DNA of 64,000 bases, taken from NCBI RefSeq assembly GCF_017357105.1, contig NZ_CP071596.1:1984001-2048000 (forward strand), read 5' to 3'. The notes beneath the pieces were generated by a model, which searched no databases, was not told the origin of the DNA, and was given only the letters and a program-made list of their open reading frames with translations. How positions within the stretch are numbered: the stretch's first letter is position 1; each line of letters opens with the position of its first letter. The translations under genes and the position numbers were made by a program. Source of the DNA: Natronosalvus caseinilyticus (lineage in GTDB: Archaea; Halobacteriota; Halobacteria; Halobacteriales; Natrialbaceae). This document shows positions 27,449 to 37,576 of the stretch, piece by piece.

Positions 27449-29119
27449 ATGCGTATGCAGGGTGCTGACAAACTCACCACGAACCGCCGGAACGTCCTTC
27501 GATACACAGCCGGTGCGACCACGCTCGGACTCGCATCGATCGCCGGTTGTATCGGTGACGACCCGGAGGAAGGTAACGGGAATGGAAACGGCGGCAACGG
27601 CAATGGAAACGGCAACGGGAATGGCAACGGTAACGGCGGCGGCGATATCGACGAGATCACGCTGACGCTGACGCAGTTCCCCGACACGCAGGATCCACTC
27701 GACCACATCACCGGGGACTACTTCAACGTCTACGACCACATCTACGAGCCGCTCTTCGACTTCCAACCCGGCGAGGGCATCTTCCCGCGCGTCGCCGAGG
27801 ACTGGGAAGCACAGGACGACGGGACGACGGAGGTCTACCTCCGGGACGACGTCGTCTTCCACAACGGCGACGACCTCACTGCCGAGGACGTCGCTTGGAC
27901 CATCAACCGAACGGTCGATCCCGATATTGGCGTTCAGAGCCCGATCGGAACGTACGGTCTCGGCTCCATCGAGGGCGCCGAAGCCGTCGACGACACCACC
28001 GTCGCGATCAACTACGGCGCGTCGGCCGGTCTCGCGGAGTTCGAGTTCGGGAACTACGCACGGGCGATGAACAAACAGTGGGCGATCGACAACTACGACG
28101 CCGAGAACGAGGCGATCGCCGGCGCCGAACCCGAAGCGTTCAACGGAACGGGTCCGTACGAGGTCGTCGAGTACACCTCCGGTGAGGAAATCGTCGTCGA
28201 AGCGTTCGACGACTACTGGGGCGATCAGCCGCCGTTCAGCCAGGTCACGTTCAACGCCACCGGCGAGTCGAGCAGCCGCGTCGCCGCGCTCGAGACCGGC
28301 GAGAGCGACGTAACGATGAACATCCTCCCCGAGGACGTCCAGACCGTCCAGGACGCCGACGACATCGACATCCGAAACGTCACCAGCTTCCGGAACATCT
28401 TCTGTCCGATGAAGAACACGGTGGAACCGTTCGACAGCCAGGAGTTCCGCCAGGCGATGAACTACGCCGTCGACAACGAGGCGATCGTCAGCGAGATCCT
28501 GAGCGGCTTCGGCGAACCGCGAGGACAGCCGGTCGCCCCCGGCATCAACGGCTTCAACGACGAACTCGAGCCCTACGAGCACGACCCCGGCCGTGCCGAG
28601 AGCCTCGTCGAGGACAGCGGCTACGGCGACGTCGAGATCACGCTCACCGCCCCGCAGGGCCGGTACCTCAACGACGCCGCAATCGGCGAGCGCGTCGCCG
28701 ACATGATCGACCAGCTCGACAACGTCAGCTGTGAAGCCGAAATCGTCGACTTCCCGGTCGTCTCCGACGCCAATCAGGCCGGCGTCGAACCTGGCCAGTT
28801 CGACATCCCCTTCTACATGATCGGCTGGGGGACCATCACGGGCGACACCGACTACGGCGTGCAGGGATTCTTCACGATTCCCGACAACCCGTCGCGCACC
28901 TTCGACGACGAGGAGCTCAGCGACGCCATTCTCGAGACTCAGCAGATCGACGACCCCGAGGAACGGACCGCGGCGCTCCAGGATGTCAACGCGCTGGCGC
29001 GTGAGAAGGCGCCGTTCGTCTTCCTGCACACCCAGGAGAGCATCTACGGGGCGAACAGCAACATCCAGTGGGACCCCCGCGAGGACGAGACCATCTACAT
29101 CTGGGAGATGGAGGCGTAG
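27449..29119 (+). CDS. Dipeptide/oligopeptide ABC transporter substrate-binding lipoprotein (family 5)
   Basis: A protein of 556 residues. It has a twin-arginine-like signal (NRRNVLRYTAGA), lipobox SIAGC, then a Gly-Asn spacer. The mature protein has the family-5 pattern (YDHIYEPLFDF near the start, NGDDLTAEDVAWTINR, EFRQAMNYAVDNEAIV). It delivers peptides or related solutes to the DppBC pore. A second in-frame ATG at 27455 is equally likely as start and fits the TATA position better. The gap of ~165 bases before dppB has a TATA-like stretch, so the permease genes may have an extra promoter. Confidence 0.9.
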   Translation: MRMQGADKLTTNRRNVLRYTAGATTLGLASIAGCIGDDPEEGNGNGNGGNGNGNGNGNGNGNGGGDIDEITLTLTQFPDTQDPLDHITGDYFNVYDHIYEPLFDFQPGEGIFPRVAEDWEAQDDGTTEVYLRDDVVFHNGDDLTAEDVAWTINRTVDPDIGVQSPIGTYGLGSIEGAEAVDDTTVAINYGASAGLAEFEFGNYARAMNKQWAIDNYDAENEAIAGAEPEAFNGTGPYEVVEYTSGEEIVVEAFDDYWGDQPPFSQVTFNATGESSSRVAALETGESDVTMNILPEDVQTVQDADDIDIRNVTSFRNIFCPMKNTVEPFDSQEFRQAMNYAVDNEAIVSEILSGFGEPRGQPVAPGINGFNDELEPYEHDPGRAESLVEDSGYGDVEITLTAPQGRYLNDAAIGERVADMIDQLDNVSCEAEIVDFPVVSDANQAGVEPGQFDIPFYMIGWGTITGDTDYGVQGFFTIPDNPSRTFDDEELSDAILETQQIDDPEERTAALQDVNALAREKAPFVFLHTQESIYGANSNIQWDPREDETIYIWEMEA

Positions 29120-29285
29120 GTCGGGTCCCATCGTCGTCGAATAGAACCGCCGTTCGACTTTTGAGGCGCCAAACGACCGGGTTCACCAGCGACAGCTCGA
29201 GTTCGCGTACGAGCCCCAAAACCGCCAGAATCGGGCGGGGACCGACAGTATAATTAATGTTCGTGGGTTCCTTCGATACGTTCCG

Positions 29286-30362
29286 ATGGCACTGAGGAAA
29301 TTTCTGATCAGGCGGATACTCCAGGGCGTATTCGTCATCTGGGGTGTGGTGACGGTCCTGTTCGGGCTACGGGCCGTTTCGCCGGGTGACCCAGCGACGT
29401 TGATGCTCGGGGAAGGGGCGAGTCGGGCGCTCGTCGAGCGGGTTAGGGAGGAAGAGGGGCTCAACGACCCCATACACGTTCAGTATCTCGATTACGTCGG
29501 TGGGTTGCTCCAGGGCGACCTCGGCTATTCGTGGCAATCGAGCAGGGACGTCTCGGCGATGGTTATCGAGCGAATTCCGGCGACGATCGAACTCACGGTC
29601 GCCGCAACGATCGTGGCGATCGTCATCGCGATTCCCCTCGGGGTCGTCTCCGCGACGCGCCGGAACGAACCCGCCGATTACGGCGCGACGATGTTTTCCC
29701 TCCTCGGGATCAGTACGCCGAACTTCTGGCTCGGGCTGATGTTGATCCTCGTGATGAGCGTCTGGTTCGGCATTCCGTACCCGGACGTGGCTACCGACAC
29801 GTTCTCGATCGGAATCGTCCACGTTCCGTATCCCACCTACATCGGCTACGACTTCTACGGATTCCCGACCGGAAGACGGGGCGTGAGCTTCGCGGACGCA
29901 GTTCGGGCGATCGTCTTCGACCAGTCGATTAGGGAGATGGGAACCTGGTTGCACTACATCACCCTTCCGGCCATTACCCTCGGGACGTACTTCACCGCGC
30001 TCATCACCCGGCTCACCCGGAGTGGCATGATCGACGAACTCGGGAAGCCGTACGTGACGGCGACGAAGGCCAAGGGGCTCCCGAACCCGCTGATCCGGTA
30101 CAAACACGTCCTGCGAAATACGATGATTCCGATTATCACGGTTCTGGGTCTTCAAATGGGATCGCTGATCGGCGGGTCAGTCATCACCGAAACCGTGTTC
30201 AACTGGCCGGGTCTCGGGCTTCGACTGGTCGACGCGCTACGCATTCGAGACTGGCCGCTGATGCAGGGAATCATCCTCTTCATCGCCATTTCGTTCATCA
30301 TCATCAACATCGTCGTCGACGCGCTGTACACGTCGCTCAATCCGCAGGTGAACAACGAATGA
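29286..30362 (+). CDS. dppB: Dipeptide-type ABC permease, DppB
   Basis: A protein of 358 residues with an N-terminal LRKFLIRRILQGVFVIWGVVTV and the inner-membrane component motif LRNTMIPIITVLGLQMGSLIGGSV, which docks the ATPase. Six hydrophobic segments are visible. A longer extracytoplasmic loop (~170-205, Tyr/Pro/Gly-rich) is notable. It overlaps dppC as ATGA (30359-30362). Confidence 0.92.
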   Translation: MALRKFLIRRILQGVFVIWGVVTVLFGLRAVSPGDPATLMLGEGASRALVERVREEEGLNDPIHVQYLDYVGGLLQGDLGYSWQSSRDVSAMVIERIPATIELTVAATIVAIVIAIPLGVVSATRRNEPADYGATMFSLLGISTPNFWLGLMLILVMSVWFGIPYPDVATDTFSIGIVHVPYPTYIGYDFYGFPTGRRGVSFADAVRAIVFDQSIREMGTWLHYITLPAITLGTYFTALITRLTRSGMIDELGKPYVTATKAKGLPNPLIRYKHVLRNTMIPIITVLGLQMGSLIGGSVITETVFNWPGLGLRLVDALRIRDWPLMQGIILFIAISFIIINIVVDALYTSLNPQVNNE

Positions 30363-31360
30363 TCTCCAACCGAATCACGTCGAATCTCAAACAGACGTTC
30401 GCCGAGAGTCTCCTGCCCAAGGTCGGGCTGGTTTTGCTGGTCGCGATCGTCCTCATGGCAATCTTCGCGCCGTTACTGGCTACCCACGACCCGACCCGGA
30501 CGGGATACTACGCCGAGAGCGGCTCACCGTACCCACCGATGGGTCACAGCTACGAGACGCAAGTCGCTCAGGAGGGTGAAATCGGCGACGTGACAGTCGA
30601 ACCCACGAGCGAGCACATCCTGGGGACCAACAACGTCGGACAGGACGTCTTCTCGCGATTCGTCTACGGCGCCCGCGTTTCGCTGCTGGTCGCCCTGCTG
30701 GGAACGGCACTGGCCATGTTCGTCGGTGTTCCAGTCGGGCTCATCGCCGGCTACTACGGCGGCCGCATCGACGACGGACTGATGCGAGTCGCCGACACGA
30801 TGTTGGCGTTCCCTTCACTCGTCCTCGCGATGGCGCTGGTCGGCGTCTTCGGCTCCTCACCGATCTACGTCCCCGACCCGATCGTCGTGGCCGGACTGGC
30901 CGATGGCATGCCCGAATCCATCCCCATTCCGGGTACGGTGACGGTCGTGGCCGGTCTCGTTATCTGGGTCTGGTTCGCGCGGGTCGCCCGTGGGGAGGCC
31001 CTGTCGCTTCGGAACCAGGAGTACGTCAAGGCGAGCAAGAGCTACGGGATGCCGAGTCGATCGATCCTCACCCAGCACATCCTCCCGAACAGCCTGACGC
31101 CCATCATCGTCCTCGCGACGATTCAGGTCGCCGTGGTGATCCTCCTCGAGGCGTCACTGGCGTACCTCGGGTTCTCCGGAACGACGCTGTCGTGGGGGTA
31201 CGAAATCGAGCGCGGGCAGGACCTCCTTCGGTCGCGACCGTGGATCGCGATGTTCCCGGGGGTCGGGATCATGCTCACGGTGATCGCGGTCAACCTGCTC
31301 GGCGACTGGTTCCGCGACGCGCTCGACCCGAACATCGAAGGAAGCGAACGAGGTGCCTAA
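30359..31360 (+). CDS. dppC: Dipeptide-type ABC permease, DppC
   Basis: A protein of 333 residues with the DppC features HILGTNNVGQDVFSRFVYGARVS and the ATPase-docking motif YVKASKSYGMPSRSILTQHILPN. A ~60-residue insert after the first membrane segment contains the acidic loop before HILGTN. It partners DppB in the pore. Confidence 0.92.
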   Translation: MISNRITSNLKQTFAESLLPKVGLVLLVAIVLMAIFAPLLATHDPTRTGYYAESGSPYPPMGHSYETQVAQEGEIGDVTVEPTSEHILGTNNVGQDVFSRFVYGARVSLLVALLGTALAMFVGVPVGLIAGYYGGRIDDGLMRVADTMLAFPSLVLAMALVGVFGSSPIYVPDPIVVAGLADGMPESIPIPGTVTVVAGLVIWVWFARVARGEALSLRNQEYVKASKSYGMPSRSILTQHILPNSLTPIIVLATIQVAVVILLEASLAYLGFSGTTLSWGYEIERGQDLLRSRPWIAMFPGVGIMLTVIAVNLLGDWFRDALDPNIEGSERGA

Positions 31361-31361
31361 C

Positions 31362-32573
31362 ATGAGTGACGACATTCTTCGCATCAGCAACCTATCGACC
31401 CAGTTTTTCACCAGCGAGGGACAGGTAAACGCCGTCAACGACTTCGATCTGACGGTCAAACGCGGCGAGGTCTTCGGTATCGTCGGCGAAAGCGGGAGCG
31501 GAAAGAGCGTAACGGCGCTTTCGATTATGGACCTGGTCGAGTCGCCTGGGGAGGTGACGAGCGGATCGATCGAGTACCGAAATTCGTCGTTCGCCGACGC
31601 CATGCGGGAGTCCCATCCCGGGGCCGTCGATGGAGACCTGGTCGACCTGCTCGCGATTCCCGACGAGGCCCGTCGCTCGCTCAGAGGAACGTCCTTCAGC
31701 ATGATCTTTCAGGACCCCGAGAGTAGTTTCAACCCCAGTCTGACTGTCGGCGAACAGATCGCCGAGGCCGTCGAGGTCCAGCAACGGGCGACCCCCAACC
31801 CGCGATCCGGCGAAGCCCGAACGCGGGGGCCGGAGTACTCCCTGGGATCGTACGTCATGTCGATGGCGCTCCCATCGAAGCGGTACGTGAGCGAGGACAG
31901 CAGGGCACAGGCGATCGAATTGCTCGAGACCGTGGGGATTCCGGACCCGGCACAGCGCGCCGACGAGTACCCCCACGAGTACTCCGGCGGCATGCTCCAG
32001 CGGGCGATGATCGCACAGGCGCTCGCTGGCGAACCGGACATTCTGATCGCCGACGAACCGACGACCGCACTCGACGTAACGATCCAGGCCCAGATTCTCG
32101 ACCTCCTGAACGACCTCCAAGAGAAGACGGGAATGACTATCCTGCTGATCACGCACAACCTCGGCGTGGTTGCCCGGATGTGTGATCGCGTCGGCGTGAT
32201 GTACGCCGGGGAGATCGTCGAACGCGGCACCCTCGAGGACATCTTCGACCGGTCGGTCCACCCCTATACGAAGGGATTGCTCGGGAGCGTTCCCGACCTC
32301 GAGGGAACCACCGAACGGTTACGCTCGATCCCGGGGAACGTCCCGAGCCTCCTCGATCACGAGATGCCCGACCGGTGTTACTTCGCCGATCGGTGCCCGA
32401 AAGCGATGGAGGAGTGCCTGAAGAAGCCGCCGGCGTACGCGGCCGAGGGAAGTACAGACCACGCGACGAAGTGTTACCTCGCGGAGATGGAGTACGATCC
32501 GGATCGAGCACTCGAGAACGACGCCCTCGAGCCCGAGGCGACGGTGACGACCGACGGGGGTGAGTCCCAATGA
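31362..32573 (+). CDS. dppD: Dipeptide-type ABC ATPase, DppD
   Basis: A protein of 403 residues with Walker [10 protein letters not shown], signature [16 protein letters not shown], Walker [13 protein letters not shown], and the C-terminal cysteine cluster [15 protein letters not shown] common to oligopeptide ATPases. A ~50-residue insert lies between the Q-loop and the signature. ATG 31362 is preferred to a GTG at 31353, because GAGGTG (31350-31355) then serves as ribosome binding site. It overlaps dppF as ATGA. Confidence 0.92.
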   Translation: MSDDILRISNLSTQFFTSEGQVNAVNDFDLTVKRGEVFGIVGESGSGKSVTALSIMDLVESPGEVTSGSIEYRNSSFADAMRESHPGAVDGDLVDLLAIPDEARRSLRGTSFSMIFQDPESSFNPSLTVGEQIAEAVEVQQRATPNPRSGEARTRGPEYSLGSYVMSMALPSKRYVSEDSRAQAIELLETVGIPDPAQRADEYPHEYSGGMLQRAMIAQALAGEPDILIADEPTTALDVTIQAQILDLLNDLQEKTGMTILLITHNLGVVARMCDRVGVMYAGEIVERGTLEDIFDRSVHPYTKGLLGSVPDLEGTTERLRSIPGNVPSLLDHEMPDRCYFADRCPKAMEECLKKPPAYAAEGSTDHATKCYLAEMEYDPDRALENDALEPEATVTTDGGESQ

Positions 32574-33868
32574 GCATCGATACCGGAAGCGACCAGCCGC
32601 TGGTTCGCGTCGAGGGGCTCCGCAAGTATTTCTACGAACAGGATTCGTACATCGACCGATTGTTTGGACACGAGCCCGTCGCCGTCCGCGCAGTCGACGA
32701 CGTGGACTTCGAGGTGCACCGCGGGGAGACGCTCGGTCTCGTCGGCGAATCAGGCTGCGGAAAGTCGACGACGGGAGAGACGCTGTTGCACCTGCAAGAA
32801 CCCACCGACGGCATCGTCCAGTTCGAGGGCGAGAACGTCTTCGAACTCGAGGGTGACCGTCGCAACGAGTTCCGGCGAAACGCACAGGTCGTCTTCCAGG
32901 ATCCGTTCTCGAGTCTCGACCCGCGAATGACGATCGGGAAGACGATCCAGCAGCCACTCGCGGTCCACGACGTCGGCACTGCCGAAGAACGCCGCGACCG
33001 GGCCCAGGAGTTGCTCGAGCGCGTCGGCCTGTCGGCCGATCAGATCGACCGCTATCCACACGAGTTTTCGGGCGGCCAGCGCCAGCGAATCGGCATCGCA
33101 CGGGCGCTCGCCCTCGAACCCGAGTTTGTCGTCCTCGACGAACCGACGAGCGCACTCGACGTGAGCGTCCAGGCACAGGTTCTCAACCTGCTCGAGGACC
33201 TCCAGGAGGAGTTCGACCTCACGTACCTGCTCATCAGTCACGACCTCTCGGTCATCCGCCACATCTGTGATCGAGTGGCCGTGATGTACCTGGGCGAGAT
33301 CGTCGAAATCGGCCCCGTCGAAGAGATTTTCGACTCGCCGAAACACCCCTACACACGGGCGCTCCTCGAGAGCGTCCCACGGGCGTCGACCGACGAACAG
33401 GACCGCGACCGCAAAACGCTATCCGGCGACGTCCCCTCGCCGCGAGACCCGCCGAGTGGTTGTCGGTTCCGGACGCGGTGCCCGGAGGTGATCCCGCCCG
33501 AGGACGTGACAATCGAGCAAGCCGCGTATCGAGAGATCATGACCCTCAGGGAACTGGTCGAACGGGAGAATATCAGTCTCGAGGTCGTCAGCGACCACGC
33601 CGTGATGACCGATGACGGCATCGCCGTGGACCCGGCCGAGGTGGACGCCTTCGTCGCAGACCTGAAGGCCCACGTTGTCGACACGCCGCTGCCGCCGGAA
33701 CACGAGGCAGTGGTCGAGGAAGCGCTGGCGCCGCTCGCGAAGGAAGACTGGGACGAATCCGCGACGCGGTTGCGCGACGCCTACGAGAGCGTCTGTGAAC
33801 TCGAGAATCCGGAACTGGGAGAGCGGGCCCATCCCGTCGCCTGTCACCTGTACGACGGCGAGCACTGA
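32570..33868 (+). CDS. dppF: Dipeptide-type ABC ATPase, DppF, with long C-terminal extension
   Basis: A protein of 432 residues. Walker [11 protein letters not shown]-loop [15 protein letters not shown], signature [16 protein letters not shown] and Walker [13 protein letters not shown] are all present. After the usual oligopeptide C-terminal domain (residues ~290-320, [10 protein letters not shown]) comes a helical, acidic extension of roughly 100 residues that ends [10 protein letters not shown] and interrupts the second cysteine pair. It is the last gene of the importer operon. Confidence 0.92.
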   Translation: MSIDTGSDQPLVRVEGLRKYFYEQDSYIDRLFGHEPVAVRAVDDVDFEVHRGETLGLVGESGCGKSTTGETLLHLQEPTDGIVQFEGENVFELEGDRRNEFRRNAQVVFQDPFSSLDPRMTIGKTIQQPLAVHDVGTAEERRDRAQELLERVGLSADQIDRYPHEFSGGQRQRIGIARALALEPEFVVLDEPTSALDVSVQAQVLNLLEDLQEEFDLTYLLISHDLSVIRHICDRVAVMYLGEIVEIGPVEEIFDSPKHPYTRALLESVPRASTDEQDRDRKTLSGDVPSPRDPPSGCRFRTRCPEVIPPEDVTIEQAAYREIMTLRELVERENISLEVVSDHAVMTDDGIAVDPAEVDAFVADLKAHVVDTPLPPEHEAVVEEALAPLAKEDWDESATRLRDAYESVCELENPELGERAHPVACHLYDGEH

Positions 33869-33968
33869 GGTTCGACGAATCTGGATTTTCCTGGGAAACG
33901 GTGGATTACCGCCTCGAACGCCCCGTTGCGTACGAGATGCTTTTGCGCGTTTCTCGCCTACTGGTGCT

Positions 33969-34127
33969 ATGGCGAGCAAAGCACCGATCTACTGCGAACT
34001 GTGTAAGGAAACGATCGACTCCGGCGAGAGCCTCGAAAACCACTTGCTGAACGAACACCGGCCGCCCGAACTGGCCGAGCGACTCGCGTCGCAGTGGGAA
34101 TCTGAAGAACTCGGCGATCCATCCTAA
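33969..34127 (+). CDS. C2H2-type zinc finger microprotein (52 aa)
   Basis: A very short acidic protein. The pattern CELCKETIDSGESLENHLLNEH gives C-x2-C and H-x4-H ligands spaced as a C2H2 finger. ATG 33969 is chosen because the earlier open frame runs into dppF. Haloarchaea encode many zinc-finger microproteins, some affecting stress and biofilm phenotypes (established); the role of this one is unknown. It is probably a single-gene unit. Confidence 0.75.
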   Translation: MASKAPIYCELCKETIDSGESLENHLLNEHRPPELAERLASQWESEELGDPS

Positions 34128-34511
34128 CGGATTTGTGAGCTGTGTGCTGGGCGCTGTGCTCCATAGAAGCCCCTCGAGAAACGGCTTTTGAGCACGACAA
34201 ACACACAGCGGAGATAATCTCGATGACCGGAGTCCGTCCGGTGTCTCGCCTGCACGTTGCGAGTGGGTCGGTTCGTCTGCGTCTTCGTTGTCCTACGTTC
34301 TAGCCGTTGACGAGCATCGGTTTTCGATACGTACGCCGCTAGCGTCGATTACACCGTTTTCTGACGACAGTAACGACGGTTTCGAATTCGTAATCGAGGT
34401 TACTGGCGGACTCGACATTTGCAATCGAAGTTACCCACGTGTTCGGTTTAGATAACAAAGTGGGGTGTTCTCGAGAGGGTGTGTTGGCGGGCTACCCGCC
34501 GGATGAAATAA
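34128..34511 (+). promoter_or_regulatory. Upstream region of the giant repeat protein: direct repeats, TATA-like box, hairpin, two-codon ORF
   Basis: This 384-base stretch has no gene. AATCGAGGTTAC (34392-34403) and AATCGAAGTTAC (34423-34434) are direct repeats 31 bases apart, about three helical turns. TTTAGATAA (34447-34455) may be the TATA box. Then GGCGGG-CTA-CCCGCC (34486-34500) can form a hairpin just before ATG-AAA-TAA (34503-34511), a two-codon open frame directly abutting the gene's ATG at 34512. The elements are seen; regulatory use is inferred. Confidence 0.5.
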
Positions 34512-37500
34512 ATGTCAAGCAAGAATCGTTTCATAGTGACTCTCGTCGCGCTACTCGTGGCGACCGGCATGCTCTTTGCCGGGAGTGCGGTGGCGCTCGG
34601 GGCGACATCGGGATCGAATTCGAATGCATCGAACTGTGAACAGGCGGAGGTAACGATTGTCGACGGGGCGCAAGATAGCTATCAGGAAGCCGACGGCGAC
34701 GAGAATTACCAGGACCAGGTCGCCACGGTAGACGGCGAGTTGCTGCAGAGTCAACTCGCGACCGGCGACGATAACTGCCAGGAGGCGACCCAGGTGCTCT
34801 ACTACCAGCAGAGCCAGGAGCAGTGGGCGTTGTTCGGTGACGACAACGAGCAGGTAGAAGACCAGGGAATCCTCGTTTTCTACACGCAGGATCAGTCCGC
34901 CGAGGGTGACGACAACGACCAGGCAGCCGAACAGCACGGAGACATCCAGCAGGATCAGATCCAGTACGTCATCCTGGGTGTCGACAACGACCAGCTGAGT
35001 GCCCAGGAGGCGGCGCAGGTGCTCGTCCAGTCGCAGTCCGCCGAGGGTGACGACAACGACCAGAGCGCCGAACAGAACCACAACAACATCAGCCAGTTCC
35101 AGATCCAGCTTTCGATCGCTGGAAACGACAACGCGCAAGACGCGAGTCAGACTGGCGTGCAGGTGCTCGAGCAATCCCAGACGGCCGAGGGTGATGACAA
35201 CGACCAGGAAGCCGAGCAAAACGACAACGACATCGGCCAACAGTCGGTTCAGCTGGTGATCTTCGGCAACGACAATGAGCAAAATACCACGCAGGCTGCC
35301 GAGCAAATCTTCAGCCAGGAGCAGACTGCTGAGGGTGACGACAACGACCAAGAAGCCGAGCAAAACGACAACGACATCGATCAGCAGTCGGTCCAGCTCG
35401 TGCTCTTCGGCGATAACAACGACCAGGATGCCAGTCAGAGTGCCAGCCAGTCGTTGAGCCAGGAACAGACCGCCGAGGGTGACGGCAACGAACAAACTGC
35501 CGAGCAAAACGACAACGAGATCGACCAACGGTCGGTTCAGCTCGTCCTCTATGGCGACGACAACGAACAATCGTCCGAACAGGACGGTGAGCAGCACAGT
35601 AGCCAGGAGCAGACGGCAGAGGGTGACGACAACGAGCAGGAAGCCGAGAGCGAACAGGACATCGATCAGGACGCCGAGCAAGAAGCGAGCGGCTACGAGA
35701 ACGAGCAAGCGTCCGAGCAGGAAGCCGAACAGGAGGTCGAGCAGGAACAGGAAATCGAGGACGGTGACGACAACGAGCAGGAAGCCGAGGCTGAGCAAGA
35801 ATCAGACCAGGAGACTGACCAGCAGACGAACGGCGACTACAACGATCAGGAAGCTGAACAGGAGGCTGAACAAGAAACCGAGCAAGAGCAAGAAGTCGAG
35901 GACGGCGACGATAACGAGCAGGAAGTCGAAAGCGAGCAAGAGGCCGACCAAGAAGTCGAACAAGACGCCGACGGCGTCAAGAACGATCAGGAGGCCGAAC
36001 AGGAATCCGAACAGGAGGCCGAACAGGAACAGGAAGTCGAAGACGGTGACGACAACGAACAAGAGGCCGAAAGCGACCAGGAGTCTGAGCAGGAAACCGA
36101 GCAAGACGCTGACGGTGTCCTGAACGACCAGGAAGCTGAACAGGAGGCTGAACAAGAAGCCGAGCAAGAGCAGGAAGTCGAAGACGGCGACGACAACGAG
36201 CAGGAAGCCGAAAGCGAACAGGAGACCGAGCAAGAGGTCGACCAGGATGCTGATGGCGTCAAGAACGACCAGGAAGCCGAACAGGAATCCGAACAGGAGA
36301 CCGAACAGGAACAGGAAGTCGAAGACGGTGACGACAACGAACAAGAAGCCGAATCCGAGCAGGAATCCGAGCAAGAGGTCGATCAAGACGCCAACGGTGT
36401 CGCCAACGATCAGGAAGCAGAGCAAGAATCCGAACAGGAGGCCGAACAGGAACAGGAAGTCGAAGACGGTGACGACAACGAACAAGAAGCCGAGGCTGAG
36501 CAAGAAACCGAACAGGAAACCGACCAGGACGCCAACGGCGCACTGAACGACCAGGAGTCCGAACAGGAAGTCGAACAGGAGATCGAACAGGAACAAGAAG
36601 TCGAGAACGGTGACGACAACGAACAGGAAGCCGAAAGCGAACAAGAGGCCGACCAAGAAGTCGAACAAGACGCTGACGGTCTCGCCAACGAACAGGAGGC
36701 CGAACAGGAAACTGAACAAGAAGCCGAACAAGAGCAGGAAGTCGAAGACGGCGACGACAACGAGCAGGAGGCCGAAAGCGAACAGGAATCTGAGCAAGAA
36801 GTCGAACAGGATGCCGACGGTGCCCTGAACGATCAGGAAGCCGAACAGGAATCCGAGCAGGAAGTCGAGCAGGAACAGGAAGTCGAAGACGGTAACGACA
36901 ACGACCAGGAGGCCGAATCCGAACAGGAGACCGAGCAAGAGGTCGATCAGGACGCCAACGGTGTCGCTAACGACCAGGAGGCTGAACAGGAAGCCGAACA
37001 GGAGGCCGAGCAGGAACAAGAAGTCGAAGACGGCGACGACAACGAGCAGGAGGCCGACCAGGAGAGCGACGTCGAACAAGAGGCCGACCAGGAGGCGACC
37101 GGAACCTCGAACGGCCAGAACGTCGAACAGGACGCCGAAACCGACCAGAACCAGGAACAGACCGTCGAGAACGGCGACGACAACGAACAGACTGCCGAAC
37201 AGGACGCCGAGGTCGAGCAAAACGCCGACCAGGATGCCACTGGCGACGATAACGACCAGTCCATCGAACAGGACGCGGAAGTCACCCAGGACCAGGAACA
37301 GACCGTCGAGGACGGCGACGACAACGAGCAGACCGCCGAACAAGACGCCTCGATCGAACAGAACGCCGAACAGGACTCGGACGGCGCTGACACGGTGACC
37401 CAGACCGACGAGACCGAAGTCGACCAGACGCAAACGCAGCACGCGTCCGGTGACGACAACACGCAGTCCCAGTCCCAGTCGACCACGATCACGACCAGCC

Positions 37501-37514
37501 AGAGCGCCACGTAA
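34512..37514 (+). CDS. Giant secreted Gln/Glu/Asn/Asp repeat protein with curlin-like spacing
   Basis: A protein of 1000 residues. Residues 1-30 are a Sec-type signal (FIVTLVALLVATGMLFAGSAVALGA). Residues ~125-375 hold 48-residue repeats; AEGDDN starts recur every 144 bases at 35040, 35184, 35328, 35472 and 35616. Each repeat has two turns of the type Q-x4-G-x2-N-x-Q-x3-Q with V/I/L between glutamines. From ~415 to ~850 come 47-residue repeats (141-base spacing) where nearly all those hydrophobic positions are Glu. G-x2-N-x-Q is kept throughout. A third, mixed form ends the protein. There is no anchor or PGF-CTERM. The spacing resembles curlin (CsgA) repeats; function is unknown. Confidence 0.8.
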   Translation: MSSKNRFIVTLVALLVATGMLFAGSAVALGATSGSNSNASNCEQAEVTIVDGAQDSYQEADGDENYQDQVATVDGELLQSQLATGDDNCQEATQVLYYQQSQEQWALFGDDNEQVEDQGILVFYTQDQSAEGDDNDQAAEQHGDIQQDQIQYVILGVDNDQLSAQEAAQVLVQSQSAEGDDNDQSAEQNHNNISQFQIQLSIAGNDNAQDASQTGVQVLEQSQTAEGDDNDQEAEQNDNDIGQQSVQLVIFGNDNEQNTTQAAEQIFSQEQTAEGDDNDQEAEQNDNDIDQQSVQLVLFGDNNDQDASQSASQSLSQEQTAEGDGNEQTAEQNDNEIDQRSVQLVLYGDDNEQSSEQDGEQHSSQEQTAEGDDNEQEAESEQDIDQDAEQEASGYENEQASEQEAEQEVEQEQEIEDGDDNEQEAEAEQESDQETDQQTNGDYNDQEAEQEAEQETEQEQEVEDGDDNEQEVESEQEADQEVEQDADGVKNDQEAEQESEQEAEQEQEVEDGDDNEQEAESDQESEQETEQDADGVLNDQEAEQEAEQEAEQEQEVEDGDDNEQEAESEQETEQEVDQDADGVKNDQEAEQESEQETEQEQEVEDGDDNEQEAESEQESEQEVDQDANGVANDQEAEQESEQEAEQEQEVEDGDDNEQEAEAEQETEQETDQDANGALNDQESEQEVEQEIEQEQEVENGDDNEQEAESEQEADQEVEQDADGLANEQEAEQETEQEAEQEQEVEDGDDNEQEAESEQESEQEVEQDADGALNDQEAEQESEQEVEQEQEVEDGNDNDQEAESEQETEQEVDQDANGVANDQEAEQEAEQEAEQEQEVEDGDDNEQEADQESDVEQEADQEATGTSNGQNVEQDAETDQNQEQTVENGDDNEQTAEQDAEVEQNADQDATGDDNDQSIEQDAEVTQDQEQTVEDGDDNEQTAEQDASIEQNAEQDSDGADTVTQTDETEVDQTQTQHASGDDNTQSQSQSTTITTSQSAT

Positions 37515-37530
37515 TCGCCTTCGGCTGGTG

Positions 37531-37536
37531 TTTTTT
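37531..37536 (+). terminator. Oligo-T terminator of the giant repeat gene
   Basis: TTTTTT lies 16 bases after the stop codon, preceded by CGCCTTCGGCTGG. This is a typical archaeal T-run terminator. Confidence 0.5.
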
Positions 37537-37576
37537 GCAGCTGTGTAACCCAGACTTGAGTACGCACACGTGAACC

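Noticed and set aside
27392-29131. A 579-codon minus-strand open frame opposite the peptide-binding lipoprotein
   Set aside because: It is a shadow frame; the plus strand has a signal peptide, lipobox and family-5 motifs.
34512-37514. CRISPR-like array because of regular 141/144-base spacing
   Set aside because: The periodicity is coding, in multiples of three, with synonymous variation and no unique spacers.
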